Source: Verrucomicrobiaceae bacterium (GTDB lineage: Bacteria > Pseudomonadota > Gammaproteobacteria > Pseudomonadales > CAMLJR01). From it: 64,000 bases of DNA. The stretch's first letter is position 1, and each line of letters opens with the position of its first letter. The stretch spans positions 62,001-126,000 of the forward strand of contig JAQGNY010000011.1 of assembly GCA_028293825.1 (NCBI GenBank), given 5' to 3'. Position numbers and translations under genes: made by a program. Below, one piece after another: positions 54,449 through 62,967 of the stretch. Below the pieces are notes generated by a model. It had not been told where the DNA came from and searched no databases. It saw nothing but the letters and a program-made list of their open reading frames with translations.

Positions 54449-54946
54449 TCAGCCTAATGCCTGCGGGTTGAGTATCCACACCGAATAATTTAGTGCCGTA
54501 GCGAAGCTGACCCATAACAAATACAGAAACAGTAAAGCAGCTGCCAATGGTTTAATCCGCCAGAAGCAAATAATCGTGGCAACGATAAGCGCCACCAGTA
54601 AGACGATATCGGCGAGCGCCACCGCGCCCAGATGCCACTCGAAGAACAGCCAGCTCCACAACGCATTCACAACTAGCTGAACGAGAAACAGCGTCAACGC
54701 ATTGCGCGCTGGGCGAAATCCGCCGACGCGCCAAACCAGCCACGCTGAAATACCCATCAGCAGATACAGTACTGTCCACACCGGGCCGAAGAGATACGCC
54801 GGCGGCGCCCAATTGGGGCGTACCAATTGCGCATAGAAGGCGCCGGCCTGGATCGAAGCTGCGCTGCCGATAGCGGCGGCAATAAAACTCGCAATCAACC
54901 AACCGATCAGACCGACGATCTGTTGCTGCTTGGTAAATGGCGTCAC
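54449..54946 (-). CDS. tspO: TspO/MBR-family membrane protein
   Basis: A 165-residue protein with five membrane helices. PNWAPPAYLFGPVWTVLYLLMG is the signature region, with WSWLFFEWHLGAVALADI and NYSVWILNPQ later. Bacterial TspO proteins bind porphyrins and respond to stress and oxygen. It follows the CBS gene by 76 bp in the opposite reading order (tspO is upstream on the minus strand). Three palindromic 19-bp repeats lie just upstream of the start. Confidence 0.92.
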   Translation of the reverse strand: MTPFTKQQQIVGLIGWLIASFIAAAIGSAASIQAGAFYAQLVRPNWAPPAYLFGPVWTVLYLLMGISAWLVWRVGGFRPARNALTLFLVQLVVNALWSWLFFEWHLGAVALADIVLLVALIVATIICFWRIKPLAAALLFLYLLWVSFATALNYSVWILNPQALG

Positions 54947-55299
54947 GGACAGGCTTCCTGTAGTTGGGGTAGCTAATTATTAGTCCGTCAGCTAATTACT
55001 AGTGCAGCAGCTAATTATTAGTGGGCGCGTTAGTTTTATTGCGCTCACTATTTCAGCTGCGCAAGAATCACTCAAGCTATTCATTGAGGTTATTCATTTA
55101 ACTTATTCGTTCGAGTTGCTCTGCAAATGGTTAATACCCGCGAGCCCGCTGCCCTCCTTCATTTCGCGTAGGCAGTTTTATCGCTCCCGAATAAACTAAC
55201 GCGTTGCCATGCAAACGCTGGCAGATGTCACTGTTATTTGTCATTCTGCGACGCTGCGCCACGGACTGCATAATCGCTATTAAATAGAGGGTAAAACCT
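54947..55299. other. Gene-free divergent region between tspO and osmC-like genes
   Basis: 353 bp carrying the promoters of both divergent genes. The only recognisable structure is the 19-bp repeat array at 54971-55027. No small gene is supported. Confidence 0.5.
54971..55027. repeat. Three tandem 19-bp repeats, each with a palindromic core
   Basis: AGCTAATTATTAGTCCGTC (54971), AGCTAATTACTAGTGCAGC (54990) and AGCTAATTATTAGTGGGCG (55009). Each contains CTAAT-T-AYTAG, an 11-bp dyad, spaced by nearly two helical turns. The array begins 25 bp upstream of the tspO start. Such spacing suggests cooperative protein binding. Confidence 0.8.
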
Positions 55300-55698
55300 A
55301 TGACTATCAAAATCACTCGCGACACCTCAGGTGTAATGAAGCATCGGATTCAAATTCGCGACCATGTGGTTATCGCCGATATCGACGAAGCCGGAGGCGG
55401 CGAAGACGCCGGCCCGAGCCCGCACGATCTGTACGACTCCGCGCTGGGTGCCTGCAAAGCACTGACCGTATTGTGGTACGCGAAACGCAAACAAATTCCG
55501 GTCGAGAATATTGAAGTCGTGGTCGAGCGCGACGATTCAGAAGAATCCAAAGGCATCTATCGCTTAAAAACCAAGCTCGCATTGACTGGCGACTTGACCG
55601 AAGCGCAACGCAGCGAATTATTAAATGTCGCCGGGAAATGTCCGGTGCATAAATTAATGACTAAAGTAACAACGGAAATCGAAACCGAGTGGTTGTAA
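55300..55698 (+). CDS. OsmC-family peroxide-reductase-like protein
   Basis: A 132-residue OsmC/Ohr-fold protein. The two active-site cysteines are in GACKALTVLWYAKR and GKCPVHKL, and E in IEVVVERDD is the usual partner. OsmC proteins reduce organic hydroperoxides or take part in persulfide metabolism. The sequence resembles the YhfA/OsmC subgroup more than Ohr. It precedes a pirin gene by 40 bp, a common pairing. Confidence 0.9.
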   Translation: MTIKITRDTSGVMKHRIQIRDHVVIADIDEAGGGEDAGPSPHDLYDSALGACKALTVLWYAKRKQIPVENIEVVVERDDSEESKGIYRLKTKLALTGDLTEAQRSELLNVAGKCPVHKLMTKVTTEIETEWL

Positions 55699-55738
55699 AT
55701 TCTTCCATCATTCTCCGCTGATAATGCTCAGGTGACGT

Positions 55739-56605
55739 ATGTCTACGATTAAAATTATTAAGCCCCATGAAAAAGATTTAGGCGGCGGATTTGTCGTACG
55801 GCGTTCGCTGCCGGAAGCGGTGACACGATCGATTGGTCCGTTTATTTTTTTCGATCACTTCGGTCCGGTGATTCATCACCCCACCGATAATTTCGATGTG
55901 CGCCCGCATCCGCATATCGGTCTTGCCACCGTCAGTTATTTATTTGAAGGCGCGATGCAGCACCGCGACAGTCTCGGCTCGGTGCAACGCATCGAGCCCG
56001 GTGCGATTAATTGGATGACAGCCGGCAACGGTATTGTGCACTCCGAACGTGCGCCCGATGAGTTGCGCGCAACACCGTATCCGCTGCACGGTTTGCAATT
56101 GTGGGCGGCGCTACCAACGGCTTATGAGGAATGCGAACCCGCATTCAGTCATACGCCGGCCTCGGCGATTCCGGTATTGACTGAAGAATTATTCAGCGCA
56201 CGTGTGTTAATCGGTTCTGCGTTTGCGCTGACCTCGCCAGTCGAAACATTTTCCGAAACGCTTTATGTCGATTTCGATGCGCGCAGCGGCGCTGTGATCA
56301 ATCTGCCTGCAGCGCCAATCGAGCGCGCTATTTATCTCGTCAGCGGTGTTATTGAAATCGATGGCGAAACGCTATCGGCACTGCAATTAGGCGTTTTAAA
56401 TACAAGCGCCGCTGTTATTACCGTATCCGAAGATGCGCGCTTTGTACTGATCGGCGGTGCTGCTGTCGATGCTCCGCGTTTCATGTGGTGGAATTTTGTG
56501 TCGTCGCGCAAAGAGCGTATCGAACAAGCCAAACAGGATTGGCAAGCGCAACGTATGGGCAGTGTCGCCGGTGAGACTGAATTCATTCCATTGCCGGAAC
56601 AATAA
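55739..56605 (+). CDS. Pirin-family bicupin protein
   Basis: A 288-residue cupin protein. GPFIFFDHFGPV, DVRPHPHIGLATVSYLFEGAMQHRDSLGS and WMTAGNGIVHSE are the pirin N-terminal cupin motifs, with His, His, His and Glu metal ligands. The C-terminal cupin is less conserved. Some bacterial pirins are quercetin dioxygenases and others act as metal-redox sensors. It is probably co-transcribed with the OsmC-like gene upstream. Confidence 0.92.
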   Translation: MSTIKIIKPHEKDLGGGFVVRRSLPEAVTRSIGPFIFFDHFGPVIHHPTDNFDVRPHPHIGLATVSYLFEGAMQHRDSLGSVQRIEPGAINWMTAGNGIVHSERAPDELRATPYPLHGLQLWAALPTAYEECEPAFSHTPASAIPVLTEELFSARVLIGSAFALTSPVETFSETLYVDFDARSGAVINLPAAPIERAIYLVSGVIEIDGETLSALQLGVLNTSAAVITVSEDARFVLIGGAAVDAPRFMWWNFVSSRKERIEQAKQDWQAQRMGSVAGETEFIPLPEQ

Positions 56606-56673
56606 TTCGCTGAGCAGGCGCGACAGCGCTTCTGAGTTCAAGACTAGGCACTGACAAAGATGGTAAAGAACAA

Positions 56674-58773
56674 TTGACCGCACCAAATTACTTACACGAA
56701 CAATTTGAGCTGATGTTGTCGCATGGCGTTGCCGGCATTTTTCGACAGCATATGAGCGCCGCTGGTAAGCGCATTGAATCGACCGACAATTGGGTGCGTG
56801 TCGATACGCAATTATTTGGCATTACCGATAATCAAAAGCGCGATTTGATCGATGTACTAAAACAATTAAATGTCGATGACCAGGCTGCGGTTTTCGATGC
56901 GATTGATAATGCCGTTGCGCAAAACAGATCGGAATCTCAAATTGAAGTGCGCACAGCCGGCGTCGCAATGCGCTGGTTGCGGCTAACTATTCGAGTGCAG
57001 CGCAACAATGACGCGTCGTATGTCGACGGCATATTTCGCGACATCACTGTAGAAAAACGCCATGCGCTGGAGCTCGAAGACCTTCGCAACCATCTTCGCC
57101 AGGTATTGGAAATCGCCGATGCCGGCATGTTCCGCGTTGCAATAGCATCGACCGTTGATAACATTTCGGAATCCGAGCAGCCGGTCGGCTGGGATTTCAA
57201 TACCTCTGCGCTATACGGCTCGAAAGGGATATCGCTGTCACCAGCGGAAATTTTCGCACGCATTCACCCGGAGGATTTGCCAGCTCTGCAAGCTGCCTTT
57301 GCGCCGACGATGTACGAAAAAAACGAGCAGCTCGAAATTGAATTTCGCGCGCTGTGGCCGGATGGTTCGGTGCATTGGATCTTAAGCAAATCGCATTTGG
57401 AATTTAATGCGAGCGGCGTTCCCAATTTCATTACCGGTATTCAACTCAATATCACTGGTCGTAAATTGAGTGAACAACGCATTGCACATATGGCCGGACA
57501 CGATGCGCTGACTGGTTTGCCAAATCGCGCGCTGTGCAGTGAAACATTGCAGCGTGCGATTGCCGCGGGCAACCGCTACGGTCATTATTTTTCGTTGATG
57601 TTTATCGATCTCGATCGGTTTAAAACCATTAACGATACGTTGGGCCATGCCGCTGGCGATGAATTAATTCAGGAAATGGCGCGGCGTTTTCGCTCGGTAC
57701 TGCGCGCCAGTGAATTTGTTGCGCGTCTCGGTGGCGATGAATTTGTCGTGCTCGCTCAAGAAATTTACGATGAAGAATCGGCCGCATCCGTGGCGCGCAA
57801 ATTATTGAGCGTCGCCATTGCGCCAATCATGCTGAACGGTCAGGAATGCAGAGTTACCGCCAGTATCGGCATCAGCATGTACCCGCGCGATGGTGTCGAT
57901 GAGCAGGCATTAATGAAGCACGCCGATATGGCGATGTATCTGGCGAAGGAAGAAGGCAAAAATAATTTTCAATTTTATTCGGACCAAATCAAAGTTCAAT
58001 CGCTTGAGCGTTTGGCGCTCGAAACCAATTTGCGCGAAGCATTAGTGCGCCGCGAACTTTCTTTGCAGTATCAGCCGAAAATTGATTTACACAGCGGCAA
58101 TCTCACCGGTGTCGAAGCATTACTGCGTTGGCAAAATGCTGAACTTGGCTCGGTCGCACCGCTGCGGTTTATTCCAATTGCGGAAGAAACCGGCTTAATT
58201 GTCGCAATCGGTAAATGGGTTTTGAACACGGCCTGCCATCAAGGTGCGCAATGGCAAAAAAGCGGACTCGCTATTGTGCCGATCGCGGTAAATGTTTCGG
58301 CGCGGCAATTTGCCGACGATCATATTTATGACGACATCGTCGATGCATTGCAGCGCTCCGGCCTGCGCCCGGAAATGCTCGAGATCGAATTGACCGAAGG
58401 CATGATGATGCAAAACGTCGAACGCGCAGTGCGATTGCTCAGCGCGATTAAAGAGCTCGGTGTGCGCATAGCGATTGATGATTTTGGCACCGGTTATTCG
58501 TCGCTCGCGCAAATTCGTCGGTTCCCGGTCGACACATTAAAAGTGGATCGTTCGTTCGTGCGTAACATTCAAGACGATCACGACGGCCAGGTTATTACCG
58601 ACGCCATTATTCGCATGGCGAAAATGCTATCGCTCACGGTGGTGGCCGAAGGCGTTGAGACACAGGCGGAAGCAAATTTTTTACGCGAACGTTCCTGCGA
58701 TCAAATCCAGGGTTATTACATCAGTAAACCGGTCGACAGTCTGGCGCTGGCTGCATTGTTAAAGGATTTATGA
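56674..58773 (+). CDS. PAS-GGDEF-EAL cyclic-di-GMP turnover protein
   Basis: A 699-residue protein with a TTG start. Two PAS-like regions occupy residues ~10-130 and ~135-265. The GGDEF domain has RLGGDEFVVLAQ intact and begins HDALTGLPNRAL. The EAL domain has VEALLRWQNAE, IELTEGMMM, DDFGTGYSSLA and VVAEGVETQ. Both catalytic activities could be functional. No transmembrane segment is seen. It is the second such protein in the window; both share the domain order, but the sensor parts are different. A weak purine-rich stretch precedes the TTG, so the exact start is uncertain. Confidence 0.92.
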   Translation: MTAPNYLHEQFELMLSHGVAGIFRQHMSAAGKRIESTDNWVRVDTQLFGITDNQKRDLIDVLKQLNVDDQAAVFDAIDNAVAQNRSESQIEVRTAGVAMRWLRLTIRVQRNNDASYVDGIFRDITVEKRHALELEDLRNHLRQVLEIADAGMFRVAIASTVDNISESEQPVGWDFNTSALYGSKGISLSPAEIFARIHPEDLPALQAAFAPTMYEKNEQLEIEFRALWPDGSVHWILSKSHLEFNASGVPNFITGIQLNITGRKLSEQRIAHMAGHDALTGLPNRALCSETLQRAIAAGNRYGHYFSLMFIDLDRFKTINDTLGHAAGDELIQEMARRFRSVLRASEFVARLGGDEFVVLAQEIYDEESAASVARKLLSVAIAPIMLNGQECRVTASIGISMYPRDGVDEQALMKHADMAMYLAKEEGKNNFQFYSDQIKVQSLERLALETNLREALVRRELSLQYQPKIDLHSGNLTGVEALLRWQNAELGSVAPLRFIPIAEETGLIVAIGKWVLNTACHQGAQWQKSGLAIVPIAVNVSARQFADDHIYDDIVDALQRSGLRPEMLEIELTEGMMMQNVERAVRLLSAIKELGVRIAIDDFGTGYSSLAQIRRFPVDTLKVDRSFVRNIQDDHDGQVITDAIIRMAKMLSLTVVAEGVETQAEANFLRERSCDQIQGYYISKPVDSLALAALLKDL

Positions 58774-58863
58774 CCGCTGCGAACAGACAATGATTATTGA
58801 AGCTTTAACACGTGTAGGAATTGACGCGTTTAATGCCGTAAATTTGCCTGACTAAAAAAGTGG

Positions 58864-58891
58864 CGATTATGTTTGCGTTTCACCATAATCG
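58864..58891. promoter_or_regulatory. Inverted repeat upstream of the hypothetical/TetR operon
   Basis: CGATTATG (58864-58871) and CATAATCG (58884-58891) are perfect 8-bp arms separated by 12 bp, 40 bp before the start of the first gene. This is a good candidate operator for the TetR-type protein encoded as the second gene. Confidence 0.5.
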
Positions 58892-58930
58892 TGCGGACTT
58901 TACTTTTTCAATTGCGATGGAGATAAGGAT

Positions 58931-59401
58931 ATGCCTGCATCTAATTTCGTCGACTCCTGGTTGCAAATGTTTTCCTCCTCACTAACGTCGCCGACGTCGG
59001 TTCATTTACCCGGCAGCGGCAATATCGGCGGCTTTACTTATCAACCGTATACGGTGTGGGAAGCGCCTTCGCTTTATCGCGGCAATAGCACGCTGGAACA
59101 ATCGATTTATACCGAAGTAGCAAGCCCCGGCAAACAACTCGGCAAATTAATTGATGCGGTAATGGCGCTCGCGCATGTGGTGCAGACGGATTCCAAGACA
59201 TCGAACGCATTAAATACAGCCATCGAAGAACTAAAACCTATCGCCGATCAAATCAATAATTTAAAGGCGCCACATTTAAATAATATCGAGCAGACCGCGC
59301 GCGACGATCTCGACAAACTGTTGCGCACCAATAAAAAATCACTGCACGCATTGCTTACCGAATACAGCAAAAAATTGGATAAAGAATCCGGAACCGATTA
59401 A
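58931..59401 (+). CDS. Hypothetical protein co-encoded with TetR regulator
   Basis: A 156-residue protein that I do not recognise. The first 60 residues are rich in Ser, Gly and Tyr (PGSGNIGGFTYQPYTVWEAPS). The rest is predicted to be amphipathic helix (LIDAVMALAHVVQTD; IEELKPIADQINNLK). There is no signal peptide or membrane segment. The length and helical C-terminus are reminiscent of phasins, but no defining motif is seen. GGAGATAAGG precedes the ATG. Its TAA shares a base with the ATG of the TetR gene. Confidence 0.65.
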   Translation: MPASNFVDSWLQMFSSSLTSPTSVHLPGSGNIGGFTYQPYTVWEAPSLYRGNSTLEQSIYTEVASPGKQLGKLIDAVMALAHVVQTDSKTSNALNTAIEELKPIADQINNLKAPHLNNIEQTARDDLDKLLRTNKKSLHALLTEYSKKLDKESGTD

Positions 59402-60051
59402 TGGCAAGCGAAAAGAAAAAAGACAGCGCGTATTCAAAAGGCGCGCTGAAATTGATGGTGACCGCCGAACGACTGTTTGGCGAATACGGCATCGACAATG
59501 TATCGCTGCGCCAGATTGTCACCGCCGCCGGACAAGCCAACAGCTTCGCCATTCAACATCATTTCGGCAATAAAAAAGGGTTGATTCAATCCGTCTACGA
59601 CATGCGCGTGCCGGTGCTCGATAGTGGCCGTATGGCGCGACTCGAAACAGCAAAAGATAAATTCGGCAACGCCACTGTTTCGCAATTGCTCGCCGCGCTA
59701 TTTATGCCGGTTGTTGAGGACTTGAGCGAAACAGCACAACGCAGCTATGCATTATTTAACTCGCGCCTGATGCATGTTGAAGTCGGCGAGCATCCGTTTG
59801 TGTTGAGCAAAGTACAGCAACCGGCCACGGAAGAAATCAATGTGCGACTTAAAGCACATTTTTCGTATTTGCCAGATGAAGTTTTTCGCCTGCGCTTGCG
59901 CTTAGCCAGCGAATTATTTTTAGCAGGATTAGTTGAACGACGTCATCTCAGTACCACGCGCAACAATCCCTACCCCACCCCGGCACCATTCTGGAATGAA
60001 TTACTGCAGGCTGCAGAAGCTATATTGCGAGTGCCGTATACAGCCGGATAA
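59401..60051 (+). CDS. TetR/AcrR-family transcriptional regulator
   Basis: A 216-residue regulator. The N-terminal DNA-binding region reads ALKLMVTAERLFGEYGIDNVSLRQIV followed by NSFAIQHHFGNKKGLIQSVYD, a TetR helix-turn-helix with the usual aromatic-H-F tail. The ligand-binding domain is not assignable. Translationally coupled to the hypothetical gene (TAATG). The upstream 8-bp inverted repeat at 58864-58891 is its likely operator. A convergent SDR gene and a phosphotransferase gene may be further targets. Confidence 0.88.
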   Translation: MASEKKKDSAYSKGALKLMVTAERLFGEYGIDNVSLRQIVTAAGQANSFAIQHHFGNKKGLIQSVYDMRVPVLDSGRMARLETAKDKFGNATVSQLLAALFMPVVEDLSETAQRSYALFNSRLMHVEVGEHPFVLSKVQQPATEEINVRLKAHFSYLPDEVFRLRLRLASELFLAGLVERRHLSTTRNNPYPTPAPFWNELLQAAEAILRVPYTAG

Positions 60052-60139
60052 GACCATTTAGACCGATTAGTTCGGCAAATTCAGAAATGAAGATTGTTTA
60101 ACAGCAGTTAAGCCAATCAGTAGAATACCCAGCTTGCTT

Positions 60140-60946
60140 TCAAACCTGCGCAAACTGTTCCAGATAATCTTCAAGATCGGCAAAATGCGCCAGATGCGTA
60201 GTTTGACCGCCGTCGATGGTAATTAATTGCCCAGTGATATAACGCGATTCATCGGCTGCTAAAAATGCCGCCAATGCAGCAATGTCCTCGGGCTTGCCTA
60301 AATTTTCAGTCAACGAATGACGATGTAAAATCGCGGACAATTCCGGCGATACATCTTTAAAGTTTTCAGTAATGATCGGCCCCGGCGCGATAGCGTTGCA
60401 GCGAATATGTTTGCGCCCATGCTGAGTTGCTACGTATTTAGTAAAAGCAGCCACCGCGGCCTTGGATGTCCCATACGCGATTCGCAATGCGTCGCCGCTA
60501 AGCGCGCCGTTCGATGCAGTATTGATAATCGACCCGCCGCCGTTGGCGATCATGTGCGGAATAGCATGACGACAACCGAACATGCAGCCAGTGACATTCA
60601 CATGCATGATGCGGCTCCACACTTCAACCGGTGTGTCGATTACCGTTAAATCGGCATTTTGCGTCGCGCTATCGGTCAGCGCCGCGTTGTTAAACAGAAT
60701 GTCGATACGGCCATACCGTTTTATCGTTGCATCGACAGCGGCTTTAAACGATTTCTCTTCGCCGATATCAAGCTGAATCGGAAATACATTGTCACCCAAT
60801 TTATCCGCCAGCTTTTGCACGCGGTCTTCGAATAAATCGGCTGCGACAACGATGCCGCCTTCAGCCACGAAGCGTTCCGTGCAAGCCGAACCGATGCCGC
60901 CGCCCGCGCCGGTAATCAACGCCACTTTATTTTGCAGTCGGTTCAT
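60140..60946 (-). CDS. Short-chain dehydrogenase/reductase
   Basis: A 268-residue classical SDR. TGAGGGIGSAC is the cofactor motif, followed by NNAALTD, catalytic Ser in IINTASNGAL and YGTSKAAVAAFTKYVA. The C-terminus ITGQLITIDGG is standard. It lies 89 bp after the phosphotransferase gene on the same strand; the two may work on the same alcohol or sterol-type substrate, but this is only context. Confidence 0.9.
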   Translation of the reverse strand: MNRLQNKVALITGAGGGIGSACTERFVAEGGIVVAADLFEDRVQKLADKLGDNVFPIQLDIGEEKSFKAAVDATIKRYGRIDILFNNAALTDSATQNADLTVIDTPVEVWSRIMHVNVTGCMFGCRHAIPHMIANGGGSIINTASNGALSGDALRIAYGTSKAAVAAFTKYVATQHGRKHIRCNAIAPGPIITENFKDVSPELSAILHRHSLTENLGKPEDIAALAAFLAADESRYITGQLITIDGGQTTHLAHFADLEDYLEQFAQV

Positions 60947-61035
60947 CGCAGCGGTCCTATTTTTAATTTTTATTAAAATAATTAATTGCGCTGCTAAAAA
61001 CAGCGCGATTGGCAGGTTGAATTGCGAGTCCGAAT

Positions 61036-62127
61036 TTAGTCGAGATTAAATAATTTGTGCGTTTCCAAATCATCCGCGGCGCGGCAAAACCGTTCGAGCG
61101 GTCCCATCGTTTCTTCGCGTGGATTGATATTCGACTGCCACGCGACCAAGCCCCACACCACCATGCGCCGATATTCTTCCCACATTGCGTCGAAGCTGAT
61201 TTTCACGCCTTGTTTTGCGAGCCCATCGAGATAAAGTTTCAACAAATCGCGCTCCGCTTTGCGACGATCCTCAATCGTGATCGATCCAATCATGAAATAA
61301 GTAATGTCGCGCCAAGGCCGACCTTTGCGCACGATTTGCCAATCGAACCACACTCGCTCGCCATTCGGACGGCGATAACTATTACCGAGATGCGCATCGC
61401 CATGAATTAAACACAGTGGCCCTTTATAGGCGCGCTCCTGTTCGCATTGCTGCCGAAATGCCGCCCGCAAACGATTGGGATCACCGGCCATTAATTGCGG
61501 AAACATCGCCACGCGCTCGGGAATTCGATTATGCGCGGCGAAATAATCTTCCATCATGCTCCAGTAATCATCGGTCGCCGTGTCCGGTGCCATTGCTGTT
61601 TGCAGCCATGTTTGTCGATCCAGCTCCGGATGCCCCCACGATGCACCGTGCATACACGCCATACCTTCCAGCGATTTCGCCATATCGTCGAGCGTGATCG
61701 GCCGCGCCGACGTACAAAACTCGCCGCCTTCGGGCACCAGATCCTCCAATATGATTAAACCCTGCTGACCTTGCGCATCGTCATCCCAATCGGCAAAAAA
61801 ACAGATCGGCGCGGGCAGTGGCAGCTTGCTGGCAAGTTCTTTATAAAAACGCGCTTCGTTGACGCATACGGGACTGCTCAGCGGGCTGCCTGACCAATTC
61901 GCTTTTAAGCAAACCTGATCGGGAATGCCCGCATCCTTGCCAGCCTGATTCAGACTCAACTTTACCCGCGCTTTACTGGTGTGGCCGACGATAAATTCGA
62001 GCACCTCCAACGAGTTGACGACCACACCGGGATATTGTGACTGCAGCGTGCGCGTCAACCATTCGGCATTAACCTGCGCAAAATCGAGCGGGAGTCTTTC
62101 GCTGCGCTGACTGGATGGAGTGCTCAT
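61036..62127 (-). CDS. Aminoglycoside-phosphotransferase-like / ecdysteroid-kinase-like protein
   Basis: A 363-residue kinase-fold protein. VCLKANWSGS contains the ATP-binding lysine region, LIILEDLVPEGGEF the hinge, CLIHGDAHLGN the catalytic loop (H-x-D-x-x-x-x-N) and VWFDWQIVRKGRP the metal-binding D. This arrangement matches the CHK/EcKL and APH superfamily. The start at 62127 has GAGG upstream; the frame extends 65 codons further (to 62322) through low-quality sequence. Its substrate is unknown; relatives in proteobacteria often sit with SDR and acyl-CoA genes. Confidence 0.85.
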   Translation of the reverse strand: MSTPSSQRSERLPLDFAQVNAEWLTRTLQSQYPGVVVNSLEVLEFIVGHTSKARVKLSLNQAGKDAGIPDQVCLKANWSGSPLSSPVCVNEARFYKELASKLPLPAPICFFADWDDDAQGQQGLIILEDLVPEGGEFCTSARPITLDDMAKSLEGMACMHGASWGHPELDRQTWLQTAMAPDTATDDYWSMMEDYFAAHNRIPERVAMFPQLMAGDPNRLRAAFRQQCEQERAYKGPLCLIHGDAHLGNSYRRPNGERVWFDWQIVRKGRPWRDITYFMIGSITIEDRRKAERDLLKLYLDGLAKQGVKISFDAMWEEYRRMVVWGLVAWQSNINPREETMGPLERFCRAADDLETHKLFNLD

Positions 62128-62452
62128 TATTATTGGCCTCTGTATGCTGATTTTTATTAATTCGATCGTATTAATTCGGCCGACATTACCACTCGATTTT
62201 TTTAAAAACAAGCAAATAGACAAAACCATATAGCAAGAAATGGCAAAATTTAATACGTATGTATTAAAATCGTCAAACCAAAGCCAAGGCCTCCGTCTTA
62301 AAGCGCTCGCCCAACCCGCCACGATGAAAGATCACGGCGGATAAACTAAGCAAAAATCCAGATCATCGACCATGCATGCGGCGGTGCTGCTTTGAATCGT
62401 ACGTGTCGCATGGTAAATAGGCTGTCGTTGCTAACTATGGAGCTTCACCGCA
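62128..62452. other. Gene-free divergent region before modE
   Basis: 325 bp between divergent genes. It contains TATA-rich stretches near 62230-62270 that could hold a promoter for the phosphotransferase gene. I see no ModE-type dyad in front of modE itself. Confidence 0.45.
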
Positions 62453-62845
62453 ATGCCCAGCACTACCGCCGACAAAAAAATAACTAAAGGCGCTCGCTTA
62501 CGCGCGCAGTTGCGTATTTTGCTCGACGATGAAATTGCGCTGGGCCCGGGCAAAGCCGATTTACTCGAGGCAATACGTGAAACTGGCTCCATCTCCGCCG
62601 CCGGTAAAAAAATGAGCATGAGTTATCGGCGCGCATGGTTGCTGGTGGATGCAATGAATCGCTGTTTTAAATCGCCGTTAGTCGATACGGCAAAAGGAGG
62701 TGTCGATGGCGGCGGCGCACGACTCAGTGAACACGGCGCAACCGTATTGGCAAATTACCGGGCGATGGAACAAGCCGTGGCGCGCATCACGGATAAACAT
62801 TTCGAAGCGATTAAACCGCTTCTGAAAAAAAATCCTGTCATCTGA
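62453..62845 (+). CDS. modE: ModE-type molybdate regulator, DNA-binding domain only
   Basis: A 130-residue protein with the LysR-like winged helix of ModE: GPGKADLLEAIRETGSIS, AAGKKMSMSYRRAWLLVDAMN and GGARLSEHG. The C-terminal pair of Mop domains that binds molybdate in E. coli ModE (about 262 residues) is absent. Short ModE proteins are common in proteobacteria and may rely on separate Mop proteins or respond differently. The operator-like dyads at 32159, 36655 and 62883 are candidate targets. It precedes modA by 122 bp on the same strand. Confidence 0.92.
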   Translation: MPSTTADKKITKGARLRAQLRILLDDEIALGPGKADLLEAIRETGSISAAGKKMSMSYRRAWLLVDAMNRCFKSPLVDTAKGGVDGGGARLSEHGATVLANYRAMEQAVARITDKHFEAIKPLLKKNPVI

Positions 62846-62882
62846 TCTTGTTTTCTCATTGGAATCGCGCCGCGCGAGCAAT

Positions 62883-62908
62883 CGCAATATATCCATGTAA
62901 ATATAACG
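62883..62908 (+). promoter_or_regulatory. ModE-like operator upstream of modA
   Basis: CGCAATATAT on the left (from 62883) and AATATAACG on the right (62900-62908; reverse complement CGTTATATT) form an inverted repeat spanning 26 bp. The right half fits the CG-n-TATAT half-site fully and the left half has one extra A. It is 59 bp before the modA start, the position expected for molybdate repression of the uptake operon. Confidence 0.55.
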
Positions 62909-62967
62909 GCGTGTAAACTACCTCCGGCCGTAGCGGCCATCTAATAACATTTCCTCGAGGATGAACC

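Noticed and set aside
62128..62322. 65-residue N-terminal extension of the phosphotransferase-like protein
   Set aside because: The extension lacks a proper start context, while the ATG at 62127 has GAGG at good spacing and yields the usual family length.
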